From NCBI GenBank assembly GCA_937922785.1, contig CALAJQ010000013.1:94311-158310 (forward strand): DNA of 64,000 nt, read 5' to 3'. Source of the DNA: an uncultured Acidimicrobiales bacterium. GTDB lineage: Bacteria > Actinomycetota > Acidimicrobiia > Acidimicrobiales > SZUA-35. Position 1 is the stretch's first letter; each line of letters begins with the position of its first letter. The notes beneath the pieces are model-generated. The model ran no database searches and was not told where the DNA came from. It saw only the letters and a program-made list of their open reading frames with translations. Of the stretch, positions 32,980 to 41,396 are shown one piece after another. A program made the position numbers and the translations under genes.

Positions 32980-33016
32980 CGCTCGAACAGAGATCGACAA
33001 AAGAAAGGAGCAGCTC

Positions 33017-33250
33017 ATGGAGTTGCTGAAGAAGTATGTGGAGTTTGCGAACTTCGCAGTGGAGTACAACCTGCAAAGGGCCGGCGTGAACGTTCGAGAT
33101 GAGCGTGGCGCAGTCTCAACTGAGATGGCGGTCGTCATGGCGGCGATGGTTGCGATTGCGGTCGTGGCAGGAGCGATTTTCCTCGCAAAGGCGCAAAGCA
33201 ACGCGAACAACATCCCTGACACCGTCAACCCGCCCTCACCAGGCGGCTGA
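33017..33250 (+). CDS. Flp-type pilin-like protein
   Basis: A 77-aa prepilin-like protein. A polar ~30-residue N-terminus ends in ERGAVSTEMAVVMAAMVAIA, i.e. a G-A cleavage point with Glu five residues into the mature part, followed by a ~22-residue membrane helix and a short polar tail. This is the type IVb pilin signature. AAAGGAG lies 7 nt upstream of ATG 33017; a longer frame from 32918 overlaps tadC and lacks an RBS. No prepilin peptidase gene is seen in the element, so a chromosomal enzyme must process it. It is the probable major pilin. Confidence 0.75.
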   Translation: MELLKKYVEFANFAVEYNLQRAGVNVRDERGAVSTEMAVVMAAMVAIAVVAGAIFLAKAQSNANNIPDTVNPPSPGG

Positions 33251-33254
33251 GGTA

Positions 33255-33677
33255 GTGAGTGAGTGGAGGGAGCGGCCCCCTCCTCGATCGGCGCGGCTAA
33301 GTGGCGAAGCTGGAGTTGCCTCGACCGAGGTGGCAGTCGTGATGCCCGCCGTGTTGACGCTGATCATGTTGATATTCCAGGTCGGCTTGTTCTGGCATGC
33401 GAAACAAGCTGCCGACGTGGCGGCAGAGGAGGCGGTCGAAGCAGCGCAATTGGCCGCCGCCTCCGAGGCTGACGGTCTCGCTGGCGCAAACACAATCCTT
33501 GGTCAGGCAGGCAACCTCAAGAACGTCATAGTCACTGTCGACCGGAACGTCGGGACAGGCCTGGTGACCGTGACAATTAGTGGAGACGCTCCCGCAATTG
33601 TGCCGTTCGGTGGTTGGCACATCGAATCCCAAGCGCAGGGGTCAATCGAACGGTTCATCCCGGCAGGCGAGCGATGA
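33255..33677 (+). CDS. TadE-like pseudopilin 1
   Basis: A 140-aa protein with a short basic N-terminus, the segment SGEAGVASTEVAVVMPAVLT (TadE-type Glu after a Gly cleavage region), then a membrane helix LIMLIFQVGLFWHAKQAA and a soluble helical/beta part. TadE-family minor pilins prime or tip the pilus. GTG 33255 is 4 bp after the pilin stop; an upstream frame overlapping the pilin is rejected. Its stop overlaps the next gene (ATGA). Confidence 0.72.
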   Translation: MSEWRERPPPRSARLSGEAGVASTEVAVVMPAVLTLIMLIFQVGLFWHAKQAADVAAEEAVEAAQLAAASEADGLAGANTILGQAGNLKNVIVTVDRNVGTGLVTVTISGDAPAIVPFGGWHIESQAQGSIERFIPAGER

Positions 33678-34096
33678 GACGCGCAGTCAACCCGGAACGA
33701 GGTGCCGTAGCGACCGAGTTCGCAATCGTGATGGCTGTCGTGCTTCTTAGCTTCTTTGCCCTGGCCGTCTACGGCGGCCGGGTCGTCCAAGCCGAGAACG
33801 ATGTGCAGAGCGCAGCGCACGAGGCAGCCCGGGCTGCGAGTCTTGCTGGCACACCGGCACAAGCATCCGCTGCCGCCCATGAAGTTGCCGCCACCAACCT
33901 TGCAAGTTCCGGAGTGGCTTGTGGTGCTGGCCCATCAGTTGCTGTTGAACTCTCGCAATTCGGACCTGGTGGCCAGGTCACCGTCAGCATCAGCTGTTCG
34001 GCAGATTTTGGCGACGTTGGAAGCCTCGGCGTTGCCTCAAGCCAAACCTTCAGCGCGTCTGCGACCGAAGTCATCGACACGTACAGGGGAGAGTGA
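33674..34096 (+). CDS. TadE-like pseudopilin 2
   Basis: A 140-aa protein of the same layout: NPERGAVATEFAIVMAVVLL with conserved Glu, a membrane helix FFALAVYGGRVVQAENDV, then an Ala-rich helical stretch and a Thr/Ser/Val-rich beta tail containing VACGAG and SISCSADFG (two Cys that could form a disulfide outside the membrane). ATGA overlap at the start; next gene follows directly. Probably a minor pilin paired with the preceding one. Confidence 0.72.
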   Translation: MRRAVNPERGAVATEFAIVMAVVLLSFFALAVYGGRVVQAENDVQSAAHEAARAASLAGTPAQASAAAHEVAATNLASSGVACGAGPSVAVELSQFGPGGQVTVSISCSADFGDVGSLGVASSQTFSASATEVIDTYRGE

Positions 34097-34489
34097 ATGC
34101 AACGTCGGAACAGCGAGCGCGGCTCGACATCGATTCTGGTAGCCGCCCTGGGGTTGGCTCTGCTCATGGCAACCGGGCTGGCTGTTGACGGCGGCAGGAA
34201 GCTCGGTGCACTGAGCGAAGCTCGCAACATTGCAGACAACGCGGCGCGGGCAGGCGCACAGATGGTGGACGCCAATGAATACCGAAGCACTGGAGTTCCC
34301 AACCTCGACCCAGCGGCCGCGACGCAGCGAGCTTCGGCCTTTCTTGTCGAGCAGGGCCACAGCGGCGTTATCAGCGTCTCGGGTAGCACCGTCACGGTGA
34401 CGGTAACCATCTCCATCGACCCAACGTTCATCCCCGGCCAAATCTCCGCCTCGGCTACCGAATCAGCAACAGCGACAGCAGGACCATGA
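34097..34489 (+). CDS. TadG-like pilus-associated membrane protein
   Basis: A 130-aa protein. A short basic N-terminus with SERGSTSILVAALGLALLMA leads into a single membrane helix and then VDGGRKLGALSEARNIADNA, the conserved block of Flp-assembly TadG/TadE-like proteins. The rest is Ser/Thr/Val-rich beta structure. It has no von Willebrand domain, so it is a short TadG-type protein. It starts immediately after the previous stop. It likely sits at the base or tip of the pilus. Confidence 0.7.
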   Translation: MQRRNSERGSTSILVAALGLALLMATGLAVDGGRKLGALSEARNIADNAARAGAQMVDANEYRSTGVPNLDPAAATQRASAFLVEQGHSGVISVSGSTVTVTVTISIDPTFIPGQISASATESATATAGP

Positions 34490-34490
34490 C

Positions 34491-37400
34491 ATGGGACGAA
34501 TTCTGGACATCACGAAGGGCATGGCAGGTGTTGCCTTGACGATTGCCGTACTCTGCGGCATTCCGTACGGGCTGATCCGCTTCGTGGGGTGGCCATTGCC
34601 AACCTCAGGGTTCTCTCTCGACGAAGTTGGTCGACACCTGAGCGATGGCGACATTCCTGATGCATTCGTGTTCAAGACCATCGCTGTGGTCGTGTGGGCT
34701 GCTTGGCTTCAGCTCGCAGTAGCGGTGGCGAGTGAGTACGTCGGCATTGTTCGCGGCCGGGCACCGATAAAGACTCCGACGCTGCCAGGCATCCGTTTGT
34801 TAGCAGCCAAGCTCGCGGCCTGGACCACGCTGATGCTGAGCGCGTTTGGACCGATTAAGCCGGTTGCCGCCGCACCGCTGATGCCAGTCGCTGTCACTCA
34901 ACCTGTCGAGATGGCGGTCAGTGAGCCTGTTGACCCGATCGTTCCCGAGTCGGTCGACGAAACGAATGAGACAGCCGAAGGTCACTACGTCGTTCAGCGA
35001 GGCGACTCGTGGTGGGAGATTGCTGAACAGCTCCTCGGAGACGGCCTCCGCTGGAGCGAGATCCGACAGGCAAACTTGGATCGGACGATGCCTAACGGCG
35101 TTGTCATTACGCGCTCGACGGAATCTCTCAGTGAAGGTTGGGCGCTGCGTGTGCCAGTTGACGCCGACACAACGCAGCTCACCATGCCTGGTGACGGGCA
35201 GGAACCGGGAGATCTAATTCTTGTTGAAAAGGGTGATCACTTCTGGGCGATTGCCGAACAGACCTTGGCCAATGCGTGGGGGCGCTCACCAACGAACGGC
35301 GAGATCACGTCGTACTGGATCGACCTTGTCGAGCTGAATCGGGATCGGCTGCTGCCCCCGAAAGACCCGAATATGATCTATCCGGAGCAACGATTCGCTC
35401 TGCCCACCGTTCCAGCGGACCCGATGACGGCACCAGACCTCAACGGTGCAAGCCCGGTCGACCCACCGGAGGTGTCGATCGAACCTCCAATGAGTGCGCC
35501 TGAGGTTGTCGAGATCCCAGCGGTTGAAGAGCCGATCGAGCAATCAGTACCCGAGGCCACGCCAACAACGGCTGAGAGTGCCGTACCGAGCACCGTGCCG
35601 GCACGCACCGTGGAACCAGCCTCAGATGGTGAAGGGCTAATGGAGAGGATCACGCCCATCGGAGTGGTCGCTGCCGGGTCAGCTTTCCTCGGAGGCGTTC
35701 TCCTATTCACGCTTCGACGGCTGCGCTCAATTCAGCAGGCCCGCCGTCGCCCTGGAACAATCACCGACCCGCCAAACGATGAGGGCGCCGAGTTCGAACG
35801 CCGAATCAGGGCGATCGCAGTTGACGGAGAAGACGTGCGCTACGTCGCCGCAGTGAATGCGTACCTCAGTCACCAGCTTGAGTCATCGGGAACTCCGATG
35901 CCCTCGATCGTCGTGGCCCGTGCCGGGCAGTTCGGGTTGGAACTTCTCCTCGACGAGCCGTGCACGCCAGTGCAAGGCTTCGCTGCAATCACGGCGGACA
36001 AGACGGTGTGGCGGCTTGAGGCTGATTTGGATGCTCGAGCAATGGAGCAAGAGGCCGGCGCAGACGCCCACCCGTACGCGCCCGCTCTAGCTGTCCTTGG
36101 TAGCTCTGATGCTGGGAACGTTCTTGTCGACCTCGAACAACTCGGGTCGCTCTCTATCGAAGGCGAACCGGAGCAAACGCTCGACTTTCAGCGGGGAGTC
36201 ATCGCTTCTCTGTGCTCGGCTCCGTGGGCTGCGCACCTGGAAGTGGTCGCTCTAGGGATCGATGGACTAGGCGGTGAAGACTTGAGCCGAGTTGTTCAGC
36301 CGAGCAATACCGTCGAATGGGCTGAGCAAGTCGAAATCGAGATGCGCGATATCTCGGCAAGTCTTGATCGGAGCCCATACGAACAACGTGTGATGCACGG
36401 CGACGTCTACCACCCAACCGTTGTCATCGTCGGGCCCGACGCCAGCTTGATCCCAGTTGCTCGGAGTCTTTCAGCCGTTGCTGACCTGGCCTACTCACCG
36501 ATCGCAATTGTCTCTGCACATGCTCTTGCAAGCGAGCACCGAATTGTCATCGAGGGCGACCAAGCAACACTCGAACCACTTGGCCTGTCCTTCGACCCGG
36601 TCACGCTCATAGCGACTGAGCTGACTGCGGTCGACCACCTGCTGGCGAACGCCACTGACACAGGCGCTCGGCCACCTGCTGAGCATTGGGCCAACGAAGA
36701 GGTTTCCGCCAACGGTGCCGAATCCGCTGCGCCGGTGCTCGACCTTCGATCGGCAAATGGAACTTCGGGAGAACCTGCGGAGCCGATGGTCAGCTCCCAG
36801 GTGATCGACAAGATCGCCGCGATTCTGGAACCGAGGGCAATCGAGGTCCGGATCTTGGGACGACGGCCAGGGATTGAAGGTTTGGCCGATGACGCGACAC
36901 CGAAGATTGAAGCGATCATCGTGTATCTCGCGTTTCATCGCGAAGTGGTTAGCCAGCGCTTCCGTGAAGAGTTCTGGCCCGAGTCCACGAGTCGGCAGGC
37001 TGCGGACAATGCGCTCATGCGAGCGCGCAAGCTTCTGGGCACGACCGATGACGGATCACAGCGTCTCCAGTCGGCGAGATCGACGAGCAGCTACGTTCTG
37101 TGTGGCGACGTCGGCCTTGATTGGGAGCGAGTCGAGCAATTGGTCACCGAGGCCAAGAGTGCCGAAGGAGCCGACGAAGCGGCGTACCTCGACGCGGCAC
37201 TGTCACTGGTAGAGGGCCATGTCGCCGTCGACGCTCGCCCCGATCACTATGCATGGCTACTCAGAGAGCCAACTATTTACACCCTGATTGAAACGACGAT
37301 TGTCGATGCCGCTCATCGGCGAGGTGAGCTGGCACTAGCCGCGGGCAATGTTGACAAGGCGCGGTGGGCCGCAGAGAAAGGTCTCGCCATAGTTGACGGT

Positions 37401-37595
37401 CAGGAAGCGATGTACCGCATGAAGATGCAGGCCGCCGCCGATGTTGGAGACGTCGATGCAATCAACGCCGCATACCGGGAAGCCCAGCGAGCAGCGGAAT
37501 CATACGGCTACGACGACGAGGTCCAGCCCGAGACTCAGGAGCTTTTTGAACTTCTTGTGGCTGCAGTTCGGGGGGTTCAACAAAGAAGTGAATGA
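34491..37595 (+). CDS. LysM-BTAD membrane protein of the pilus operon
   Basis: A 1034-aa multi-domain protein. Two N-terminal membrane helices (~8-30, ~60-82) and possibly a third near 105-120 precede two LysM-like units (~165-215 with YVVQRGDSWWEIAEQLL, and ~240-305 with LILVEKGDHFWAIAEQTL). A Pro/Glu-rich spacer and another membrane helix (~390-408) follow. After a long cytoplasmic region comes a winged helix (~800-890: VSQRFREEFWPE, DNALMRARKLLGT) and a TPR-like BTAD domain to the end. LysM binds peptidoglycan and BTAD domains activate transcription or sense signals, so this could couple wall contact to regulation. It is the last gene of the pilus operon. Confidence 0.75.
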   Translation: MGRILDITKGMAGVALTIAVLCGIPYGLIRFVGWPLPTSGFSLDEVGRHLSDGDIPDAFVFKTIAVVVWAAWLQLAVAVASEYVGIVRGRAPIKTPTLPGIRLLAAKLAAWTTLMLSAFGPIKPVAAAPLMPVAVTQPVEMAVSEPVDPIVPESVDETNETAEGHYVVQRGDSWWEIAEQLLGDGLRWSEIRQANLDRTMPNGVVITRSTESLSEGWALRVPVDADTTQLTMPGDGQEPGDLILVEKGDHFWAIAEQTLANAWGRSPTNGEITSYWIDLVELNRDRLLPPKDPNMIYPEQRFALPTVPADPMTAPDLNGASPVDPPEVSIEPPMSAPEVVEIPAVEEPIEQSVPEATPTTAESAVPSTVPARTVEPASDGEGLMERITPIGVVAAGSAFLGGVLLFTLRRLRSIQQARRRPGTITDPPNDEGAEFERRIRAIAVDGEDVRYVAAVNAYLSHQLESSGTPMPSIVVARAGQFGLELLLDEPCTPVQGFAAITADKTVWRLEADLDARAMEQEAGADAHPYAPALAVLGSSDAGNVLVDLEQLGSLSIEGEPEQTLDFQRGVIASLCSAPWAAHLEVVALGIDGLGGEDLSRVVQPSNTVEWAEQVEIEMRDISASLDRSPYEQRVMHGDVYHPTVVIVGPDASLIPVARSLSAVADLAYSPIAIVSAHALASEHRIVIEGDQATLEPLGLSFDPVTLIATELTAVDHLLANATDTGARPPAEHWANEEVSANGAESAAPVLDLRSANGTSGEPAEPMVSSQVIDKIAAILEPRAIEVRILGRRPGIEGLADDATPKIEAIIVYLAFHREVVSQRFREEFWPESTSRQAADNALMRARKLLGTTDDGSQRLQSARSTSSYVLCGDVGLDWERVEQLVTEAKSAEGADEAAYLDAALSLVEGHVAVDARPDHYAWLLREPTIYTLIETTIVDAAHRRGELALAAGNVDKARWAAEKGLAIVDGQEAMYRMKMQAAADVGDVDAINAAYREAQRAAESYGYDDEVQPETQELFELLVAAVRGVQQRSE

Positions 37596-37600
37596 AAGAG

Positions 37601-37628
37601 TTGTATAACATTGTTAATGTTGTATAGT
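37601..37628 (+). promoter_or_regulatory. Promoter with embedded operator for HTH-helicase gene
   Basis: TTGTAT (37601-37606) and TATAGT (37623-37628) are separated by 16 bp, a good sigma-70 promoter. The spacer is the dyad AACATT-GTT-AATGTT (37607-37621). The MerR-type regulators bind such spacers, so the HTH of the downstream protein may act here. The -10 ends only 7 bp before ATG 37636, implying a leaderless transcript. Confidence 0.65.
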
Positions 37629-37635
37629 GTCGGGT

Positions 37636-39702
37636 ATGGATGATGAAGGTTCTGAGAATTGGCTGACGGTTGCGCAGGCTGCCAAGGTCGTTGGGGTATC
37701 GGCTGCGACTCTTAGGCGCTGGGATGCCGATGGGAAGTTGAGCGCAATCAGGCGTCCCGGTAGCAAGTACCGCTATTACCGACCGGAAGACTTGGAACCA
37801 TTCAGGCTTGAGTACGCAAGTGCCGATTCAGCGCGGGATGCTGTTGCAGGATTCTTCGAAGGTGCAACAGCGAGGGTCCGGGACAACGCCCAGTTGCGAG
37901 AACCGCAACGAGAGGCCTTCGGGGCAACGGTAACTCACTTTGAGGCTGAGTCGACACCGGCGATCATCCAGTTGCCCGTCGGTTGCGGAAAGACCGGCGT
38001 GATCGCCATCCTGCCATTTGAGCTTTCAAATGGTCGAGTGCTCGTGATCGCTCCGAACACGACTATCCGAGAGCACCTCTACGCAGATCTGAACATCTCG
38101 AATGCATCATGTTTCTGGAAGCGGACGGGCGTTCTCGACTCATTCGTATCTGGCCCGTATACAGCACTTGTGGACGGGCCGAACGCGAATATCGATGATT
38201 GCGTGAACAGTCACATCGTCGTCGCAAACGTTCAGCAGCTGGCCAGCCGCGCAGATCGATGGTTATCACAGTTCCCCGAGAACTTCTTTGACCTTGTGCT
38301 CATCGACGAAGGCCATCATGTTGCCGCCGAGAGTTGGCAGAAGGTCGTGCGTGCGTTTCCGTCTGCAAAGTTCGTGAGCTTGACCGCTACACCGTTTCGT
38401 GCCGACAACAAGGAGCTTCTGGGCGAGCTTGTATATCGATATCCGTATGCCAGGGCGATGCTCAATGGCTACATCAAGCACGTTACTTCTGCGTCCGCAC
38501 ATCCAGCCGAGATCACCTTTACCGCTCGAGGAGAGACTGATACCTACACGATCGATGAAGTGCTCGGACTTCGAGAGGAAGCCTGGTTTCGCCGGGGCGT
38601 CGCACTATCCGAGGAATGCAACAGGCACATCGCCGAGAAGGCGGCTGAGAAGTTGTCCTTCCTCCGCTCCGCTACCGGGTTCCCGCATCAGATCGCGGCA
38701 GCAGCGATGTCTATTGATCATGCGGATCAAGTTCGGGCGATCTTCGAAGAAATGGGCCTTCAAGCAGCAACTATCCACAGCGGTATGCCACAAGAGAAGC
38801 AGGACGCTGTTTTGGCCAAGCTTCGTAGCAGTCAGCTTGACTGCATCGTTCAAGTCGCAATGCTTGGAGAGGGTTTTGATCACCCGCCCCTGAGCATTGC
38901 TGCGATTTTCCGGCCCTATCGGTCTCTGTCGCCGTATATCCAGTTCGTTGGACGCGTGATGCGAACGGTTGTTCCGAACGATCCGAGCGACCCTAATAAC
39001 CAGGGCTTCGTGATATCCCATGTAGGGCTCAACAACGAGGAACAGTGGGACGACTTCCGCGAGCTGGATGTGGAGGATCAAGACATTGTCAAGGGTTGGA
39101 CACGTGGCACCAGTGGGGGATCAAGCCCCCGGCCCCGGGATGAGTCGACTCAGGATCAGGTGCTTCGGTTCGATGCTCCGGTAGCGGCGGACGAGACGCT
39201 GAGTCATTTCCTAAATAAGCCCTTCCTGGATTCGGACGACGACCGAGTTATCGAAGAGATGCTCGATATCAAGGGTCCAGGGGGATTCACATACCGCGAG
39301 CTTGGGATAACAGCCGAGCAGATTCGTCAAATGCAGGCAGGCCGTGTTGAACATAGCGAGGAGCCCGCGGCTCCCTCTGACGTTCAGCCACAGGTTCGTC
39401 GGCAAACCCTTCGGCAACGTCTTGATAGCCGGTCAAAGTCCATCCATCACCGAATTCTCGCCGATTTGGGTTTGTCGCGGGCCGGGTTTGATATCTCGCG
39501 TGTCGTAAACAAGTCAAGAGGCAACAATGCGGATGCCCTCTTCGTGCTGTTGAACCGAGAGATCAATGGATTCGTCGGAGAAGCTGGTGGGACGCGAGAC
39601 TCGTGGACGCTCGATCAACTCGAGGCCGCCTATGAGTCCCTGGACGAAATTGGTGATGAGGTGCAGGCAACGCTTACTGCCCGCATGAGCGAGGGAACCT
39701 AA
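37636..39702 (+). CDS. MerR-type HTH fused to SF2 DEAD/DEAH helicase
   Basis: A 688-aa fusion. Residues ~9-55 are a MerR/excisionase HTH (LTVAQAAKVVGVSAATLRRW, then KLSAIRRPGSKYRYY). From ~85 there is a superfamily 2 helicase: Q-like LREPQREAF, Walker A QLPVGCGKTGVI (~112-122), Walker B LIDEGHHV (~222-229), SLTATPFRADNKE, a C-terminal RecA domain with TIHSGMPQEKQDAV, VAMLGEGFDHPPLS and QFVGRVMRT. The last ~180 residues are helical without a recognised nuclease. Helicases like this restart or remodel DNA and are frequent in phage-defence cassettes. The HTH may target the protein to DNA or regulate its own promoter. Start ATG 37636 rather than GTG 37627 fits the promoter. Confidence 0.82.
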   Translation: MDDEGSENWLTVAQAAKVVGVSAATLRRWDADGKLSAIRRPGSKYRYYRPEDLEPFRLEYASADSARDAVAGFFEGATARVRDNAQLREPQREAFGATVTHFEAESTPAIIQLPVGCGKTGVIAILPFELSNGRVLVIAPNTTIREHLYADLNISNASCFWKRTGVLDSFVSGPYTALVDGPNANIDDCVNSHIVVANVQQLASRADRWLSQFPENFFDLVLIDEGHHVAAESWQKVVRAFPSAKFVSLTATPFRADNKELLGELVYRYPYARAMLNGYIKHVTSASAHPAEITFTARGETDTYTIDEVLGLREEAWFRRGVALSEECNRHIAEKAAEKLSFLRSATGFPHQIAAAAMSIDHADQVRAIFEEMGLQAATIHSGMPQEKQDAVLAKLRSSQLDCIVQVAMLGEGFDHPPLSIAAIFRPYRSLSPYIQFVGRVMRTVVPNDPSDPNNQGFVISHVGLNNEEQWDDFRELDVEDQDIVKGWTRGTSGGSSPRPRDESTQDQVLRFDAPVAADETLSHFLNKPFLDSDDDRVIEEMLDIKGPGGFTYRELGITAEQIRQMQAGRVEHSEEPAAPSDVQPQVRRQTLRQRLDSRSKSIHHRILADLGLSRAGFDISRVVNKSRGNNADALFVLLNREINGFVGEAGGTRDSWTLDQLEAAYESLDEIGDEVQATLTARMSEGT

Positions 39703-39703
39703 A

Positions 39704-39940
39704 GTGGCAGCGGTCAAGGATGTGCTTCGTAATGTCCGAACAGAGGTAGCTGGCCGGCGCAGAAAGTGTTACCGACATCCAAAAAAGCACATCATCTCAA
39801 AGGGCGAAGTCTGCCTCGTGGTGAAGGACGGTCCGCAGAAGCAGAGCACTTACTGTCTTGTCTGCGCAAGGGACATTTTGGATGTGGCGCTACAGCGGGT
39901 TGAAGCGTTGTCGGCTGTGATCTCTGAGGTGGACGAGTAG
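39704..39940 (+). CDS. Small zinc-finger-like partner of the helicase
   Basis: A 78-aa protein. Basic N-terminus, then Cys22 and His25 (KCYRHPKK), Cys37 (GEVCLVVKDG) and the pair Cys51/Cys54 (YCLVCARDIL): a treble-clef-like zinc site. The C-terminus is a helix. GTG 39704 lies 1 bp after the helicase stop, so it is co-expressed. The pairing of a helicase with a tiny zinc protein suggests a two-component unit, the small protein perhaps recognising DNA or RNA ends. It converges with the SSB gene 7 bp away. Confidence 0.65.
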   Translation: MAAVKDVLRNVRTEVAGRRRKCYRHPKKHIISKGEVCLVVKDGPQKQSTYCLVCARDILDVALQRVEALSAVISEVDE

Positions 39941-39947
39941 GCGTAAG

Positions 39948-40568
39948 TCATGTCTCACTCGGGATTAGATGCTGCTTTTGACGATCGACAAGCTCACGAT
40001 ACGGAGTGCTTAGAACCGGCTGTTGGCCCTTGGCGGTGTGAGCCAGCGAGCCCCATACCGATAGCTGGCCCTCGGGGACGTGCTCGATGTCTTGATGCCA
40101 CCAGGACTCGCATGCGATTTTGAATGCGCCAATTCGGGAGACCCGGTGGGTGCAATAGAGAGTAAAGCTAAGAACGTTTCCCCTGTGGGTTGCCTCGCTT
40201 ACGGTTGGCGAATCGAGAACCTTGCCGACAGCAACGACTTGATTTTGGCTCAACGGGTGCTTAAGGCCCTCAGATAGCAGGTCTGCGTGCGATGCGACTA
40301 CAAGGAGTCTCGACCTGCGCTGGCCGGAAGTTCGGTCTCTCCACTCACTAGAGGTCAGCCGTCCGCTGACTGCGACGCTTCTGCCTGTCTCACCGTGGTG
40401 GGCGATGGTCCCGGCGAGGTGACCCCAGCATTCGACGTCGATCCATAGCTTTCGGCCACGCCGCGCTCCGGTCTCCAGTCTGAAGGTTGTGACGACGCCG
40501 TTCTTGGTTTCGCGGCGCACGATGTCGTTGCTGATCACGCCGATAGCGGTGAAGAACGCCATGATCAC
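39948..40568 (-). CDS. Two-OB-fold single-stranded DNA-binding protein
   Basis: A 206-aa protein made of two SSB-type OB folds. The first (~1-105) has the typical TAIGVISNDIVRRETKNGVV, LWIDVECWGHLA and GRSVAVSGRLTSSEW. The second (~110-190) repeats the pattern more weakly: VVAVGKVLDSPTV, FKIACESWWHQ, GQLSVWGSLAH. Ordinary bacterial SSB has one OB fold and an acidic tail; the tail is missing here. A fused tandem may bind transferred strands as a dimer. GTG 40568 overlaps the preceding stop (GTGA); ATG 40562 is an alternative. It is transcribed leftward with the hypothetical gene upstream. Confidence 0.8.
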   Translation of the reverse strand: MIMAFFTAIGVISNDIVRRETKNGVVTTFRLETGARRGRKLWIDVECWGHLAGTIAHHGETGRSVAVSGRLTSSEWRDRTSGQRRSRLLVVASHADLLSEGLKHPLSQNQVVAVGKVLDSPTVSEATHRGNVLSFTLYCTHRVSRIGAFKIACESWWHQDIEHVPEGQLSVWGSLAHTAKGQQPVLSTPYRELVDRQKQHLIPSET

Positions 40569-41080
40569 CTGTCCGTTGGCTCGGTGCCGGGCAGCTGTAG
40601 CTGGCCGTTAGATGTGGACCGCTTTGGCTCACGATGCCTCCGCCGACCCTTTCTCGGTTGGTTGCGTGGTTCGGGGGGAGCGGGTTGATGATTTGCGACG
40701 AGCCGAAGTCGTTCGACTGCGCCGACAACATCGCCGGCCTCTCGGTTTGTCCGGCGGCTCAGGATCGTGTCGATGTCTTGCCCGATCCGCCCGGGGATAG
40801 GTGGTAGGTCTCGAAGGTCGCCGACGACGACATCTAGCTCGGTCATCGGCGGCTCTTGTCCGCTTAGGTGCCTGTCGTACCAGGAGACCAGGCCACGGCA
40901 CGCGGCCGTGATCGGTGCGAGATCGATGATGGCTGCGTCGGTCGGGTCAGGTGTGGCTGAAGTTTGCATGGACAGCTGTGGGCCGAGCTCGCCCGTCCAT
41001 GGGACATGGGTCTCGTTAATCGAAGTCGTGTCCCACCGGGCCTCGGTGTCGGGCCACAGCAGGTCAACACTTTCGACCAT
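40565..41080 (-). CDS. Hypothetical protein coupled to SSB
   Basis: A 171-aa protein of unknown function. It has a hydrophilic N-terminal half, a helix ACRGLVSWYDRHLSGQEPP, a segment DIDTILSRRTNREAGDVVGA and a strongly basic Pro/Arg/Lys-rich tail suggesting nucleic-acid contact. The frame is open to 41131, which would overlap the divergent VirB2-like gene; ATG 41080 is a non-overlapping choice, ATG 41098 is another. Its stop overlaps the SSB start, so joint expression is likely. Probably an accessory of DNA processing during transfer. Confidence 0.5.
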   Translation of the reverse strand: MVESVDLLWPDTEARWDTTSINETHVPWTGELGPQLSMQTSATPDPTDAAIIDLAPITAACRGLVSWYDRHLSGQEPPMTELDVVVGDLRDLPPIPGRIGQDIDTILSRRTNREAGDVVGAVERLRLVANHQPAPPEPRNQPRKGRRRHREPKRSTSNGQLQLPGTEPTDR

Positions 41081-41096
41081 CGCTCCTGGAGTACCC

Positions 41097-41396
41097 ATGT
41101 ACGACGCACTACTACCAATCCCAACCGTCATCGCTCAGATCGAAGTCACCCCAAGTAACGCTGGCCTTCCTGGTGCCGTCTTCTGGCAGCAAGTGCTTGG
41201 ATGGTTGGCTTGGGGAGGACTTGCGGGATCTCTCGCATCGCTACTGATCGGCGGCGCGGTCTGGGGACTCAGTCACGCCAATGGGCACTCCATGGGGGCC
41301 TCGAAGGGCAAGGCGTTCGCGCTCGGCGGCATGGCAGGCGCGATCCTGGTGGGACTCGCAGCGACCATCGTTAACACGCTTTCTGGAATCGCATGA
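41097..41396 (+). CDS. VirB2/TrbC-like small membrane protein
   Basis: A 99-aa protein with two membrane helices (~38-55, WLAWGGLAGSLASLLIGGAV; ~72-92, LGGMAGAILVGLAATIV) separated by a short Gly/Ser-rich polar loop. Two helices with a small loop and location directly before VirB8-, VirB6- and VirB4-like genes are the features of VirB2-like pilin or core channel subunits in actinobacterial T4SSs. GGAG lies 5 nt before ATG 41097. The stop overlaps the next gene as ATGA. Confidence 0.65.
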   Translation: MYDALLPIPTVIAQIEVTPSNAGLPGAVFWQQVLGWLAWGGLAGSLASLLIGGAVWGLSHANGHSMGASKGKAFALGGMAGAILVGLAATIVNTLSGIA

